58,663 nucleotides of DNA from Alphaproteobacteria bacterium (GCA_018819265.1 JAHJQI010000008.1:1-58663), one strand, 5' to 3'. Shown: positions 8,774 to 17,794, counted from the first letter of the stretch. Numbers and translations are program-made. Notes: generated by a model not told the origin, from the letters alone.

Positions 8774-9166
8774 ATGGCAATCGAGTTCAACCACACAATC
8801 ATCTGGGCCCGCGACAGCAAGGCATCAGCGACCTTCCTCGCCGAGATGCTCGGTCTACCGGCGCCGCGGCACTGGGGACCGTTCGAGATCGTCACCACAG
8901 ATAACAACGCCAATCTCGACTTCATGGACAGGCAGGGCGAGATCCCGTCGCGGCACTTCGCGTTCCTGGTCGGCGAGCCGGAGTTCGACGCGATCTTCGA
9001 CCGGATCGAACAGCGTGGGCTCGAATACTGGGCCGATCCCGCGCAAGCGAAGCAGGGCGAGATCAACCGGCACGACGGCGGCCGTGGCTTGTATTTCGAG
9101 GACCCCGACGGTCACCTGCTCGAGATCATCACGCGGCCGTACGGCTCAAGTGGCTTGGGGCCTTGA
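8774..9166 (+). CDS. VOC (glyoxalase/bleomycin-resistance fold) protein
   Basis: The protein has 130 residues, a single two-module VOC domain. It opens with MAIEFNHTIIWARDSKASATFL and closes with GRGLYFEDPDGHLLEIITRPYG, where the final Glu of the DPDGHLLEI motif is a usual metal ligand. His7 near the start is the usual first ligand. VOC enzymes act as glyoxalases, ring-cleaving dioxygenases or drug-binding proteins, and the sequence gives no clear substrate. It leads a run of three unrelated VOC-fold genes with one SRPBCC gene between them, 8.8-10.9 kb. Confidence 0.8.
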   Translation: MAIEFNHTIIWARDSKASATFLAEMLGLPAPRHWGPFEIVTTDNNANLDFMDRQGEIPSRHFAFLVGEPEFDAIFDRIEQRGLEYWADPAQAKQGEINRHDGGRGLYFEDPDGHLLEIITRPYGSSGLGP

Positions 9167-9240
9167 GCGGCCCTCGCGCGCAGTCTCGCCTGTCACTTCG
9201 AGCCAGGCCCGGTTTCTGCGGCCTTACGTCAATGCGCATC

Positions 9241-9300
9241 AATCGCCGAAGGTGATTCCTGGATCGGATAAAGTTGCTCTAGAATCAGAATGCTGGAGCC
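9241..9300. repeat. dispersed copy of palindrome D/E segment
   Basis: These bases align without gaps to about 6003-6061 in the palindrome cluster (my hand count is about 10 mismatches in 59). They include AATCGCCGA, GATCGGAT, AAGTTGCT and AATGCT. Only the right half of D and the left edge of E are present, so this copy is truncated. It lies in the spacer before the SRPBCC gene. Confidence 0.75.
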
Positions 9301-9365
9301 TGACAGCAAAGAATGACGTGCATATATCGCCTCACCTGCAGTCACTGTCATGCGGAGTATGCCAA

Positions 9366-9788
9366 ATGACCGACAACAGAATAACCGTTCAAACGATCAT
9401 TGCCGCGCCCATCCACCGTGTCTGGGAGAGCTATACGACGCCCGAGGACATCCAGCAGTGGAATGCCGCGTCCGACGACTGGCATACTCCGAGGGCGTCC
9501 GTCGATCTTCGCGAGGGGGGCGCGTTCTCTTCCCGCATGGAGGCGAAGGATGGCAGCGTCGGTTTCGATTTCGCGGGAACCTATACGAGGATCGTGCCTC
9601 ACGAGTTCATCGCCTACGCGTTTGGCGACCGGCAGGCAGAAGTCGAGTTCCTCGAAGGCAGGGACGGCGTGACAGTGCGCGTCACCTTCGACGCCGAGGC
9701 AACGCATTCGATCGAGCAGCAACGCAGCGGCTGGCAAGCCATTCTGAACAATTTCAAGCGCCACGTCGAGGCGGGCCGGAGCGCTTGA
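9366..9788 (+). CDS. SRPBCC (AHSA1-like) domain protein
   Basis: The protein has 140 residues from the ATG at 9366; the frame is open further upstream but that part crosses the repeat copy. The sequence has the START-like AHSA1 pattern: TVQTIIAAPIHRVWESYTTP at the start, an internal DLREGGAFSSRMEAKDG, and the C-terminal helix GWQAILNNFKRHVEA. The fold binds hydrophobic ligands or co-chaperones. Bacterial members are often found beside VOC proteins, as here, and have no proven function. Confidence 0.8.
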   Translation: MTDNRITVQTIIAAPIHRVWESYTTPEDIQQWNAASDDWHTPRASVDLREGGAFSSRMEAKDGSVGFDFAGTYTRIVPHEFIAYAFGDRQAEVEFLEGRDGVTVRVTFDAEATHSIEQQRSGWQAILNNFKRHVEAGRSA

Positions 9789-9856
9789 TCCTCGTGTCGG
9801 TTGAGCGCAGAATTCGACCGCGTGTCAGGAGCCGAAGTAGTCAGAGTTGGAGTGCC

Positions 9857-10282
9857 ATGCAGCAGCAGATTGCCGTAATCACGATCGGAATCGATGATCT
9901 TGAGCGTTCGAAGCGGTTCTACGGTGATGGCTTCGGCTGGGAACCCGTTTTCGAGAACGAGGAAATCGCTTTTTACCAGATGAACGGTCTGGTGCTCGGG
10001 ACTTGGCTCAGCTCCGCACTCTGCGAAGACATGCAGCGTCCGTCGTCAGGCGATAACCGGGCACCATTGGCCCTCGCTCACAACGTCCAGAAAAAAGTCG
10101 ACGTCGAACCATTGATGGACGCTCTCGTCGTTGCGGGAGGCACACTGCTTCGTGCGGCGGAAGCACCTCCCCATGGAGGCTTCAGAGGCTACGTCGCCGA
10201 TCCTGATGGCCACGCTTGGGAAATCGCCTGGAACCCGGCTTGGCTGATTGATGCGCAGGGACATGTGACGTTCAAGGCGTAG
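9857..10282 (+). CDS. VOC family protein
   Basis: The protein has 141 residues. The start ATG at 9857 follows a GGAG-like site (TTGGAGTGCC). The first module reads AVITIGIDDLERSKRFYGDGFGW and the second ends in GFRGYVADPDGHAWEIAWNP, the standard VOC signature with DPDGHAWE. It is related in type to the gene at 8774 but not a close duplicate. Substrate unknown; the pattern resembles glyoxalase-like proteins that often lack catalytic data. Confidence 0.8.
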   Translation: MQQQIAVITIGIDDLERSKRFYGDGFGWEPVFENEEIAFYQMNGLVLGTWLSSALCEDMQRPSSGDNRAPLALAHNVQKKVDVEPLMDALVVAGGTLLRAAEAPPHGGFRGYVADPDGHAWEIAWNPAWLIDAQGHVTFKA

Positions 10283-10415
10283 TGTGGTCGTGTGATGCTC
10301 TAGCCGGGCATCTCGTCGCAACAATATGTCTGTCAAATGTCGGAAAGCGTCGAGTGGAAGCGCCCTAAGTGGGCAAGGACCAAGTCACTCTCGCCAATGG
10401 AAAAGGAGCAACACG

Positions 10416-10862
10416 ATGGCCAACACGGTCCAGCCCTACCTCTTCTTTCGCGGCCGCTGCGAGGAGGCGATCGAATATTACAAGTCGACGCTCGGAGCCG
10501 ATGTGAAGATGCTGATGCGGTTCAGGGACAACCCGGATCAGCCGCCGCCGGGGGCGATGCCCGCGGAGTTCGCCGACAGGGTGATGCACGCCGAAATACG
10601 TGTCGCCGGCGTCGATATACTGATGTCGGACGGCATGAACAGCGGTCCGCTCGATTTCACCTGCATGTCGCTCGCGCTCAGCGTCGACAATCCGGCCGAG
10701 GTCGATCGGCTCTGCAACGCGCTCGCCGCCGAGGGGAAGATGCAGATGCCGATCAGCCCGACCTTCTTTGCAGAGCGTTTTGGCTCCGTCGAGGACAAGT
10801 TCGGCGTTTCATGGATGGTGATCACGCCCAAGGCGGGCGGCGTGCCAGGCGGCTCGCAGTAA
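10416..10862 (+). CDS. PhnB-like VOC family protein
   Basis: The protein has 148 residues. An AAAAGGAG ribosome site lies 7 bases before the ATG at 10416. The N-terminus VQPYLFFRGRCEEAIEYYKS and the C-terminal motif FFAERFGSVEDKFGVSWMVI are typical of the PhnB/3-demethylubiquinone-methyltransferase-like branch of the VOC superfamily, whose members are usually 135-160 residues with unassigned function. The gene ends the accessory cluster before the tRNA region. Confidence 0.85.
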   Translation: MANTVQPYLFFRGRCEEAIEYYKSTLGADVKMLMRFRDNPDQPPPGAMPAEFADRVMHAEIRVAGVDILMSDGMNSGPLDFTCMSLALSVDNPAEVDRLCNALAAEGKMQMPISPTFFAERFGSVEDKFGVSWMVITPKAGGVPGGSQ

Positions 10863-10996
10863 GGCTCCTCGCTCAGCGGCGCCATGACTGAAGCCGGCGC
10901 GCATCCTTCCGTACCGCTTGTCGCGTATCCCTCGCTGAACGCGTGACCATCGCGGCGACGGCCGCGAGACGTTCGTGAAGCTGTATTCGTGCGGAA

Positions 10997-11170
10997 GAAC
11001 CCCGCCACACAAGCCTGCGCCGTGTGGCAAACGAAAATGGAAGGGGTTCGCCGCCAGCGGTGCTGGTGGAGCCGAGGGGGATCGAACCCCGCCACACAAG
11101 CTTGCGCAGTGTGGCAAACGAAAATGGAAGGGGTTCGCCGTCAGCGGTGCTGGTGGAGCCGAGGGGGATC
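10997..11170. repeat. 87-bp tandem duplication carrying a tRNA-Ala 3' fragment
   Basis: Two near-identical 87-bp units (10997-11083 and 11084-11170) end at the T-arm of the intact tRNA-Ala. Each contains, on the minus strand, the tRNA 3' portion with CCA, the spacer, and a stem-loop GCCACAC/GTGTGGC (11004-11028 and 11091-11115). Only a few bases differ between the copies. The distal copy has only the T-arm and acceptor 3' strand, so it cannot make a functional tRNA. It looks like a tandem duplication of the tRNA tail with its downstream hairpin. Confidence 0.85.
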
Positions 11171-11226
11171 GAACCCCTGACCTCCGCAGTGCGATTGCGG
11201 CGCTCTCCCATCTGAGCTACGGCCCC
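11151..11226 (-). tRNA. tRNA-Ala (anticodon CGC)
   Basis: The 76-base cloverleaf with encoded CCA reads on the minus strand as acceptor GGGGCCG paired with CGGCTCC (one G-T), D-arm GCTC/GAGC, anticodon arm CCGCA/TGCGG around a seven-base loop with CGC at positions 34-36, and T-arm AGGGG/CCCCT with loop TTCGATC. CGC reads GCG, so the amino acid is alanine. The 3' flank is duplicated in tandem (10997-11170). Confidence 0.95.
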
Positions 11227-11402
11227 GGCTCCATGTCGCATGATCTAGGAAGCGCTTCTGGACATTGTCAAGACGCCGCCTGTACCGGATCCAGATGGCC
11301 GACGCAGCCCGCTACCGCTGGGCCCCGCCGTCTGCCGCACTTGCCGTCGGCGCAGCGCAACGCTACACGTCCAGATCAGGCATAAAGCTGAGGCGGGGCA
11401 CC

Positions 11403-11720
11403 ATGGGCAACCTTCTGATCATAATTTTGAACTTCCTGGTCCAGGTCATCCAGGTTTACATCTTTATCGTGCTGGCGAGCGTCGTCTTCAGCTGGCTGAT
11501 CGCCTTCGGTGTGGTCAATCCGTACAACCCGACCGTGCGCTCGATCTATCAGGCCATCAGCGCGCTGACAGAGCCGGCGCTTCGCCCGATCCGGCGGGCG
11601 CTGCCAGATCTCGGTGCCGTCGACATCTCGCCGATCGTGCTGCTGCTCGTCTTGATGTACCTCGTCGTGCCGATCATCACCCAGTTCCTGATCCCGCAGA
11701 TTATCGGCCTCAGCCTGTGA
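11403..11720 (+). CDS. YggT family membrane protein
   Basis: The protein has 105 residues from the ATG at 11403, with GAGGCGGGG just upstream. It is two blocks of membrane helix (IIILNFLVQVIQVYIFIVLASVVFSWLI and SPIVLLLVLMYLVVPIITQFLI) joined by NPYNPTVRSIYQAISALTEP, the YggT signature with the following LRPIRR. YggT-like proteins are conserved and linked to membrane or osmotic homeostasis and, in some phyla, cell division. The stop overlaps the GTG of the DUF167 gene, the common yggT-DUF167 (yggU) pairing. Confidence 0.9.
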   Translation: MGNLLIIILNFLVQVIQVYIFIVLASVVFSWLIAFGVVNPYNPTVRSIYQAISALTEPALRPIRRALPDLGAVDISPIVLLLVLMYLVVPIITQFLIPQIIGLSL

Positions 11721-12049
11721 GCGACGCCGGCCCCGTTCCCTGGAACCCCATCGACGGGGGCCTCTCGTTACGTGTTCGCGTGACACCGAAATCCGCAGCC
11801 GATGCCATCATCGGTCTCTGTGAAACCCCTGACGGCCCTGCGATACAGGTGAAGGTGCGCGCGATCCCGGCCGCCGGGGCCGCCAATGTGGCGGTCGAAA
11901 AGCTGATCGCCAAATGGCTCGGACTGCCGAAATCGGTCGTCAGCCTGCATTCGGGCGGCAAATCGCGCGTCAAGTTGCTGCATGTCCTCGGCGATGCCCC
12001 TAACTTAGTAGGAATAGCCGGCACTAAATTGCAGTGTCTTGAGGGATAA
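11717..12049 (+). CDS. DUF167 (YggU) family protein
   Basis: The protein has 110 residues. GTG at 11717 is the start, overlapping the YggT stop (GTGA). The family pattern is clear: LSLRVRVTPKSAADAI, then IQVKVRAIPAAGAANVAVEKLIAKWL and SVVSLHSGGKSRVKLL. The domain is a small alpha/beta fold of unknown function, nearly always beside yggT. The last ~15 residues (after HVLGDA) are less typical. folD follows after a 75-base gap. Confidence 0.9.
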   Translation: MSDAGPVPWNPIDGGLSLRVRVTPKSAADAIIGLCETPDGPAIQVKVRAIPAAGAANVAVEKLIAKWLGLPKSVVSLHSGGKSRVKLLHVLGDAPNLVGIAGTKLQCLEG

Positions 12050-12124
12050 CTCATGATTTTTGGCTGGTTCGGACGCAAGTCCGCACACAAGGAAAAACCC
12101 ACCGCGAAGGAGGATACATCGAGC

Positions 12125-13009
12125 ATGGCGAACGCAAGGATCATCGACGGCAAGGCGGTTGCGGCACAGGTTCGCGCCGATATAGCGGCAAAAGTGGCCG
12201 CATTGAAAAGCGCAAACGGTTTCACCCCGGGCCTGGCTGTGGTGCTCGTCGGCGAAGATCCCGCAAGCAAGGTTTATGTGCGCAACAAGGGCGCGCAGAC
12301 CAAGGAAGTCGGTATGAACTCGATCGAGCACAAGTTGCCGGCCGAGACATCTGAAGCCGATATCCTGGCCCTGGTCGACAGCCTCAACAAGGACCCGGCC
12401 ATCAACGGGATCCTCGTGCAGTTGCCGCTCCCCAAGCACGTCGATGCCGAGAAAGTCCTGAACGCCATCGATCCGGGCAAGGACGTCGACGGCTTCCATC
12501 CCGTCAACGTCGGCCGTCTTTGGATCGGCGAAGCCGCTCTCGCCCCTTGCACGCCGACTGGCTCGGTGATCCTCGCCAAGTCCGTGCAGGAAAACCTGTC
12601 TGGAATGAACGCGGTCATCATCGGCCGCTCAAACATCGTCGGAAAACCGATGGCGGCCCTGCTGTTGCGTGAGAACTGCACCGTGACGATTGCCCATTCG
12701 CGCACGAAGGATATCGCCAGCGTGGTGCGCGGCGCCGATCTGGTGATCGCCGCCGTCGGCATCGCCGAATTCGTCAAGGGCGACTGGATCAAGCCGGGTG
12801 CAATCGTCATCGACGTCGGCATCAACCGCGTCGAAGTCCCGGGCGGCAAGGCCAAGCTCAAGGGCGACGTCGCCTACGACGAGGCAGCAGCGATCGCCAG
12901 CGCCATTACGCCGGTTCCAGGCGGCGTCGGCCCCATGACGATTGCGTGCCTGTTGAAGAACACCCTGCAGGCCGCCCAGATGCAGCACCGACTTGCGATC
13001 ACCGCCTGA
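12125..13009 (+). CDS. folD: bifunctional methylenetetrahydrofolate dehydrogenase/cyclohydrolase
   Basis: The protein has 294 residues, the usual FolD length. It interconverts 5,10-methylene-, methenyl- and 10-formyl-tetrahydrofolate using NADP. Landmarks are [13 protein letters not shown] with the catalytic Lys, [20 protein letters not shown] at the Rossmann loop and [11 protein letters not shown] near the end. The ATG at 12125 is chosen because AAGGAGG lies 11 bases before it and the family N-terminus begins there; an ATG at 12053 in the same frame would add 24 residues with no family match. A strong terminator follows. Confidence 0.95.
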   Translation: MANARIIDGKAVAAQVRADIAAKVAALKSANGFTPGLAVVLVGEDPASKVYVRNKGAQTKEVGMNSIEHKLPAETSEADILALVDSLNKDPAINGILVQLPLPKHVDAEKVLNAIDPGKDVDGFHPVNVGRLWIGEAALAPCTPTGSVILAKSVQENLSGMNAVIIGRSNIVGKPMAALLLRENCTVTIAHSRTKDIASVVRGADLVIAAVGIAEFVKGDWIKPGAIVIDVGINRVEVPGGKAKLKGDVAYDEAAAIASAITPVPGGVGPMTIACLLKNTLQAAQMQHRLAITA

Positions 13010-13036
13010 CCGGTAAAGTCGTCAGACCTGCGAATT

Positions 13037-13071
13037 GCCCGGTACCGGCCCCTCGGTGCCGGGCCTTTTTT
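13037..13071 (+). terminator. intrinsic terminator after folD
   Basis: The stem GCCCGGTACCG (13037-13047) pairs with CGGTGCCGGGC (13054-13064) with one G-T pair. A 6-base loop separates the arms and six T residues follow (13066-13071). This is a textbook rho-independent terminator on the plus strand. Confidence 0.9.
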
Positions 13072-13130
13072 AACCGATGGCCGCATATCCGTCCAGTTCG
13101 CTCGTTGAATACGATACGAGCGGGCCTCTT

Positions 13131-14660
13131 TCAGGCTGCCTGCCGCCTTCGCAGCGTTTCCCCACGATAGGACAGCGCTTCGGCAATATGCATGCGCGAA
13201 ACGTTATCCGCAGCCTCGAGGTCGGCAAGCGTCCGCGCCACCCGTAGTGTCCTGTGAAAACCCCGCGCCGACAGCCCCAGGGTTTCGGCTGCCTGCCGCA
13301 TCAGCGCCATGCCGGCTTCATCCGGCATCGCGACCTGTTCCAGAAGCTGACCCGAGCACTCCGCATTGGTGCGAACCTTCTTCGCGCCGAGTGCCGAGAA
13401 GCGGTCGAGCTGGCGCCGGCGGGCGGCTTCAACCCGACGGCCGACTTCGAAACTGCCTTCGCTTGCAGCCGGCAACACCAGATCCGCCGCCGACACCGCC
13501 GGCACTTCGATCTGCAGGTCGATGCGATCCATCAACGGTCCCGAAATCCGCGCCTGATAGTCTTCCGCGCAGCGCGGCCCGCGCTTGCACGACTGGCCCG
13601 GCGAGGCCCCGCCGCATCGGCACGGATTCATCGCCGCTACGAGCTGGATGCGCGAGGGATAGGCAATGCGATGGTTAGCCCGCGCGATCACCGTCTCTCC
13701 GGTCTCAAGCGGCTGGCGAAGGCTGTCGAGCACCTGGGCGGTGAATTCGGGAAGCTCGTCGAGGAACAGGACGCCGAGATGGGCGAGGCTCACTTCGCCC
13801 GGCCTGGGGCGCGATCCGCCGCCGACCAGGGCGGCCATGCTGGCCGAATGATGCGGCTGCCGGAACGGCCGCTCGGTGGCGAGCTTGCCACCCATCAGTT
13901 CGCCGGCGAGACTGTGCATCATCGAGACTTCAAGCATCTCTTCCGGCGTCAGCGGCGGCAGGATCGACGGCAGCCGCGAAGCAAGCATCGATTTGCCGGA
14001 ACCCGGTGGCCCGATCATCAGGAGGTTGTGTCCGCCCGCCGCGGCAACTTCGAGCGCGCGCTTGGCGCTCTCCTGGCCCTTGATGTCCTTGAGGTCCGGC
14101 ATCGGTCCGCTCGCTGCCGCGACGTTGGGCTTCGGCCGCGACAGGATCTGATAGCCCTTGAAATGATTGACGAGACTGAGGAGATGCTCGGGCGCCAACA
14201 GGTCCATGTCTTCGGAAGCCCACGCTGCCTCCGGCCCGCAGGCGGCTGGACAAATCAGCCCCTTGCCCATCGCGTTGGCCCCGATCGCCGCCGGCAGGGC
14301 GCCGGGCACCTCGCGGATCGCACCGTCGAGCGCCAGCTCGCCGACCGCCGCGTAACCCGCGATCGCCTCCGGTGAAATCGCCCCCATGGCGGCCATCAGC
14401 GCCAGCGCGATGGCAAGATCGTAATGGCTGCCCTCCTTGGGCAGATCGGCGGGCGCCAGATTGACGGTGAGGTGCTTATAGGGAAGCCCCAGCCCCACTG
14501 CGTGCAGCGCGTTGCGAACCCGCTCGCGGCTTTCGCCGACCGCCTTGTCGGGCAGGCCGACGATCATGAAAGCCTGTTGGCCAGGCGTGATGCGCACCTG
14601 CACCTCGACCGCGCGGGCCTCGAAACCAACGAACGCCAATGTCGAGATATGCCCGTACAT
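13131..14660 (-). CDS. comM: ComM/YifB family magnesium-chelatase-like AAA+ ATPase
   Basis: The protein has 509 residues, full length for the family. The N-terminal Lon-like domain contains IVGLPDKAVGESRERVRNAL. The ATPase core has Walker A GPPGSGKS (about residues 217-224), followed by SLAHLGVLFLDELPEF. A Cys-rich loop in the MNPCRCG region is typical, and the C-terminal lid contains GFHRTLRVARTLADLE. ComM is a hexameric helicase that promotes branch migration during natural transformation. Its presence does not prove competence, as it is widely conserved. Confidence 0.93.
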   Translation of the reverse strand: MYGHISTLAFVGFEARAVEVQVRITPGQQAFMIVGLPDKAVGESRERVRNALHAVGLGLPYKHLTVNLAPADLPKEGSHYDLAIALALMAAMGAISPEAIAGYAAVGELALDGAIREVPGALPAAIGANAMGKGLICPAACGPEAAWASEDMDLLAPEHLLSLVNHFKGYQILSRPKPNVAAASGPMPDLKDIKGQESAKRALEVAAAGGHNLLMIGPPGSGKSMLASRLPSILPPLTPEEMLEVSMMHSLAGELMGGKLATERPFRQPHHSASMAALVGGGSRPRPGEVSLAHLGVLFLDELPEFTAQVLDSLRQPLETGETVIARANHRIAYPSRIQLVAAMNPCRCGGASPGQSCKRGPRCAEDYQARISGPLMDRIDLQIEVPAVSAADLVLPAASEGSFEVGRRVEAARRRQLDRFSALGAKKVRTNAECSGQLLEQVAMPDEAGMALMRQAAETLGLSARGFHRTLRVARTLADLEAADNVSRMHIAEALSYRGETLRRRQAA

Positions 14661-14790
14661 GCAAAGCCACCATTACGTTCCATAACAACCCTCACGGAAA
14701 GTCTAGACGCCGGTTCTTTGGAGAGCAAGAACAAAAATAGAACAACAGAATTCCGCGGAGCCGGTTGCACCAACGATTCCGCAACGCGGT

Positions 14791-15201
14791 TCACAGTGCG
14801 TCGCGAAGATGCACCGGCCAGCTCCGGCCGACCAGAAACACAACATCGAAGCCGAACTCCCGGGCCTGGAAGCGCGGATTGCGCGCCAGCCAGAGTTGCG
14901 CCGCCGCGCGCACTCTGCGTCGCTGCCTGACGCTGAGGGAGGCCTCAGCCTTCAGCCGGGTTGCCCGCCGCTTGACCTCGACGAAGGCGAGCCGTCGTCC
15001 GCGCACCGCGATAAGGTCGATTTCACCGGCAGCCGTGCGCACGCGGGTGCCGAGGATCCGGTAACCCTTCAGAGTCAGCCAAATTGCCGCGATGCGCTCC
15101 GCTGCAAGTCCGGAAAAATAGCGCTTCCGACGAACCTCCCGCGTCCCTTGGCGCGAGCTGCCAATGACCGCGCCCGGCTTATCCCCCTCCATCATCTTCA
15201 C
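14791..15201 (-). CDS. YraN family (UPF0102) endonuclease-like protein
   Basis: The protein has 136 residues from GTG at 15201 or 134 from ATG at 15195. The nuclease-like core GEIDLIAVRGRRLAFVEVKRR has the ExD...ExK arrangement of the restriction-endonuclease fold, after the N-terminal AERIAAIWLTLKGYRIL and before RRVRAAAQLWLARNP. No activity is firmly established for the family. The start lies 23 bases inside the rsmI 3' end, the usual rsmI-yraN arrangement in alphaproteobacteria. Confidence 0.9.
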   Translation of the reverse strand: MKMMEGDKPGAVIGSSRQGTREVRRKRYFSGLAAERIAAIWLTLKGYRILGTRVRTAAGEIDLIAVRGRRLAFVEVKRRATRLKAEASLSVRQRRRVRAAAQLWLARNPRFQAREFGFDVVFLVGRSWPVHLRDAL

Positions 15202-16216
15202 CCGTATTGCCCGCCTCGCGCTGTAACTTCAAGCCGTGTTCATAGGCCCGCTTGCGCGGCACCCCGAGGTCGTCTGCGACCGCCTTGGCCGCATCGCGCA
15301 ACGACATCCGCGCCAGCGCCGCCGTCAGCCGGGCTTCGACATCCTCATCGCTGACGTCTCCGGCGACCGGCGGTCCGACCACGATGACGATCTCACCCTT
15401 GACGCTGTCACGGCCCGCGAAGTCGGCGGCAAGCCCGCGCAACGTTCCCCGCGCCATTTCTTCGTTGAGCTTGGTCAACTCCCGCCCGACCGCCGCCGGC
15501 CTGTCGCCAAGTCCCTGCGCCAGATCCGCGAGCGACGCCGCGACCCGCGATGGCGCTTCGAACAGGATCAGTGTTGCAGGCACATCGGCCAGTTCCGCGA
15601 CGCGGGCCAGCCGTGCCTGCTGGCGTGAAGGAAGAAACCCCGCAAACAGGAACGTGTCGCTCGGCAACCCCGAAGCGACCAGCGCGGCCAGCGGCGCCGA
15701 CGCTCCCGGCAGGCTCGTGACCAGATGGCCTGCTTCCACGCAGGACCGCACCAATTTGAACCCCGGATCGGATATGAGTGGCGTCCCGGCATCCGAAATC
15801 AGCGCGATCGTCTCGCCCCGCCCCAGCGCCGCCAGAATGACCGGCCGCTCGCGCTCAGCATTATGTTCGTGATAGGGCCGCAGCCGCGCGACGATGCCGA
15901 AGTGGCTGAGGAGGCGGCCGCTGTGGCGCGTGTCTTCGGCATAGACCGTGTCCGCCGAAGCCAGGAGCGCAAGCGCCCGCAGCGAGATGTCGCCGAGATT
16001 GCCGATCGGTGTGGCGACGAGATGGAGCCCAGGTTCGCGGCGTTTGGCCAGAAGCTGGTTCAGTTCGCCCGCCGCACGCGCGGCGACTTGCCCGCTAGCC
16101 TCGCCGTGAGCAGCGCGCGCAGCATTCCTGCCGGCCTCGTTCGTGCTCGACGGATCGAGCGCAGCCTTCGCTTCGGCGTCCGTCGATTCTGGGAAATTGC
16201 TTCGGCGATGCACCAC
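15179..16216 (-). CDS. rsmI: 16S rRNA (cytidine(1402)-2'-O)-methyltransferase
   Basis: The protein has 345 residues from GTG at 16216, with AGGAG about 11 bases upstream. The first ~60 residues are an extension before the family core, which begins LHLVATPIGNLGDISLRAL. The SAM-binding tetrapyrrole-methylase features DAGTPLISDPG and the LPGASA loop are intact. RsmI methylates the ribose of C1402 in the 16S rRNA P site. It overlaps yraN, is divergent from the LppC-type lipoprotein gene, and shares a 210-base promoter region with it. Confidence 0.93.
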   Translation of the reverse strand: MVHRRSNFPESTDAEAKAALDPSSTNEAGRNAARAAHGEASGQVAARAAGELNQLLAKRREPGLHLVATPIGNLGDISLRALALLASADTVYAEDTRHSGRLLSHFGIVARLRPYHEHNAERERPVILAALGRGETIALISDAGTPLISDPGFKLVRSCVEAGHLVTSLPGASAPLAALVASGLPSDTFLFAGFLPSRQQARLARVAELADVPATLILFEAPSRVAASLADLAQGLGDRPAAVGRELTKLNEEMARGTLRGLAADFAGRDSVKGEIVIVVGPPVAGDVSDEDVEARLTAALARMSLRDAAKAVADDLGVPRKRAYEHGLKLQREAGNTGEDDGGG

Positions 16217-16426
16217 GAACAGGGAAACTCCTGCATAATCGCATTGTCACAGCACACGACAAAAGCGACCCGGACTCGCCAGATTCCGCAGATAGTGGCA
16301 GCCAGAGACTTCTCGTGCGCGTCGACACCATCTAACCAGAAGTGGGGCCGCTGGCGAATCGTCCGTTGCCTCGAGTCCAGTTGGGCTCACTGATGCGCGC
16401 GCCAACAACGAGGAAGACGTGCCGCA

Positions 16427-17794
16427 ATGAATCGACCTCGCCACACCATCAGAGGCAATTGTTGGCCCGGCCGGGAGCGGCCGCTCGCTGCATTGCTGTT
16501 GGTGTGTTGCGCCGCATTGATGACAGCCGGATGCGCGACGAACCTCAATACTGCCGCCAGCGGCGCCAACGGGCTGCCTGCCGAGGCCCCGGCCGCGCCG
16601 AACAAGCCAGTCACGATCGCGATGGTGCTTCCGCTGACAGGCTTCGGCCGCGCCGCCATTGTCGGCAAGAGCCTCAAGCAGGCCGGTGAACTTGCACTTT
16701 TTGAATCCGGCAACCCCGCGGTGCGGCTCATCGTCAAGAACGACGACGGCAATGCCGGCTCGGCTGGCAACGCCGCCCGGGAGGCCGTTGCCGAGGGCGC
16801 CGAAGTCATCGTCGGACCTCTGTTTGGCGCTTCCGTCCCCGCCGTGTCCGCTGCCGCGCGCACCACAAACACACCTGTCCTGGCCCTGTCCAACGATCGC
16901 AACGTCGCGGGCAATGGCGTCTACCTGATCAGCGACCTGCCCGAATCCGAAACGGAGCGCATCGTGGCCTTCGCGATCATGCGGGGAAAGCGCCGCTTTG
17001 CAGCCCTCATACCCACCGGTGCCTACGGCGACACCGTCGAGCGCGCCTTCCAAACCGCCGTCACGCGCGGCGGCGGGGTGGTTGTTGCCGCCGAACGGTT
17101 CGAGGCCAGCGCCAACGCCATGCTGGAGCCTGCCAGGCGCATCTTCGACCTCATCAAGGAGGCGGCCCAGACCGGCGCCCCGGTCGACGCGCTGTTCGTG
17201 CCGGGCAATCAGGACACGCTGCCCACGCTTGGTCCGCAGATCGCCTACGCCAACATCGATACGGCAACGACCAAGCTCATGGGTCTCAGCGGCTGGGAGT
17301 TCCCCAACATCGGCCGCGAGAAGGCCCTTGTCGGCGGCTGGTATACAGGCCACGACCCTGCCGAGTGGCAGGCTTTCTCCGAACGTTTCGCCCAAACCTT
17401 CGGCCAGGCCCCTCCCCGTGTTGCAGCCCGCGCCTACGAGGCTGTCAGCCTCGCCATTTCACTTTCGGGAAAGCCGAAGGGCCAACGTTTCACGCAGGCA
17501 AACCTCACCGTGCCGGCGGGCTTCGCGGGCGTCAACGGCCGCTTTTCGCTGAAGCCCGACGGCACATCTGAGCGCAGCCTTGCGATCCTCGAAGTGCAAA
17601 CGTACGGCTCGCACCGCGTCGACGACGCCACCACCGCGGCGCCCGGCCAGTCGCTGCTGGGGCGCTCGCCTCACGGCCTGACGGAATCTTCGTCACCTAA
17701 GTCCCAGGGGCAGCGCCCGGCAGACCTGCATCATCGCCAGCCGCTGCCCGCTCAACCGGTCGCCGGACGCCCTACTTACGCAGCACCGCTTTAG
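16427..17794 (+). CDS. LppC-type penicillin-binding protein activator lipoprotein
   Basis: The protein has 455 residues. The N-terminus ends its hydrophobic stretch at MTAGC, a lipobox. From about residue 60 a periplasmic-binding (ABC-type) fold runs VTIAMVLPLTGFGRAAIVGK, VIVGPLFGASVPAVS, ALIPTGAYGDTVERAF and VDALFVPGNQDTLPTL. The family (LppC/LpoA-like) includes activators of penicillin-binding proteins in gammaproteobacteria; in alphaproteobacteria the role is inferred. The gene is divergent from rsmI, the conserved alphaproteobacterial placement. The C-terminal ~60 residues (Ser/Pro/Gln-rich) are low complexity. Confidence 0.85.
   Translation: MNRPRHTIRGNCWPGRERPLAALLLVCCAALMTAGCATNLNTAASGANGLPAEAPAAPNKPVTIAMVLPLTGFGRAAIVGKSLKQAGELALFESGNPAVRLIVKNDDGNAGSAGNAAREAVAEGAEVIVGPLFGASVPAVSAAARTTNTPVLALSNDRNVAGNGVYLISDLPESETERIVAFAIMRGKRRFAALIPTGAYGDTVERAFQTAVTRGGGVVVAAERFEASANAMLEPARRIFDLIKEAAQTGAPVDALFVPGNQDTLPTLGPQIAYANIDTATTKLMGLSGWEFPNIGREKALVGGWYTGHDPAEWQAFSERFAQTFGQAPPRVAARAYEAVSLAISLSGKPKGQRFTQANLTVPAGFAGVNGRFSLKPDGTSERSLAILEVQTYGSHRVDDATTAAPGQSLLGRSPHGLTESSSPKSQGQRPADLHHRQPLPAQPVAGRPTYAAPL

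Noticed and set aside
10997..11083. A second tRNA-Ala gene
   Set aside because: The copies hold only the T-arm and acceptor 3' strand; D-arm and anticodon arm are absent.
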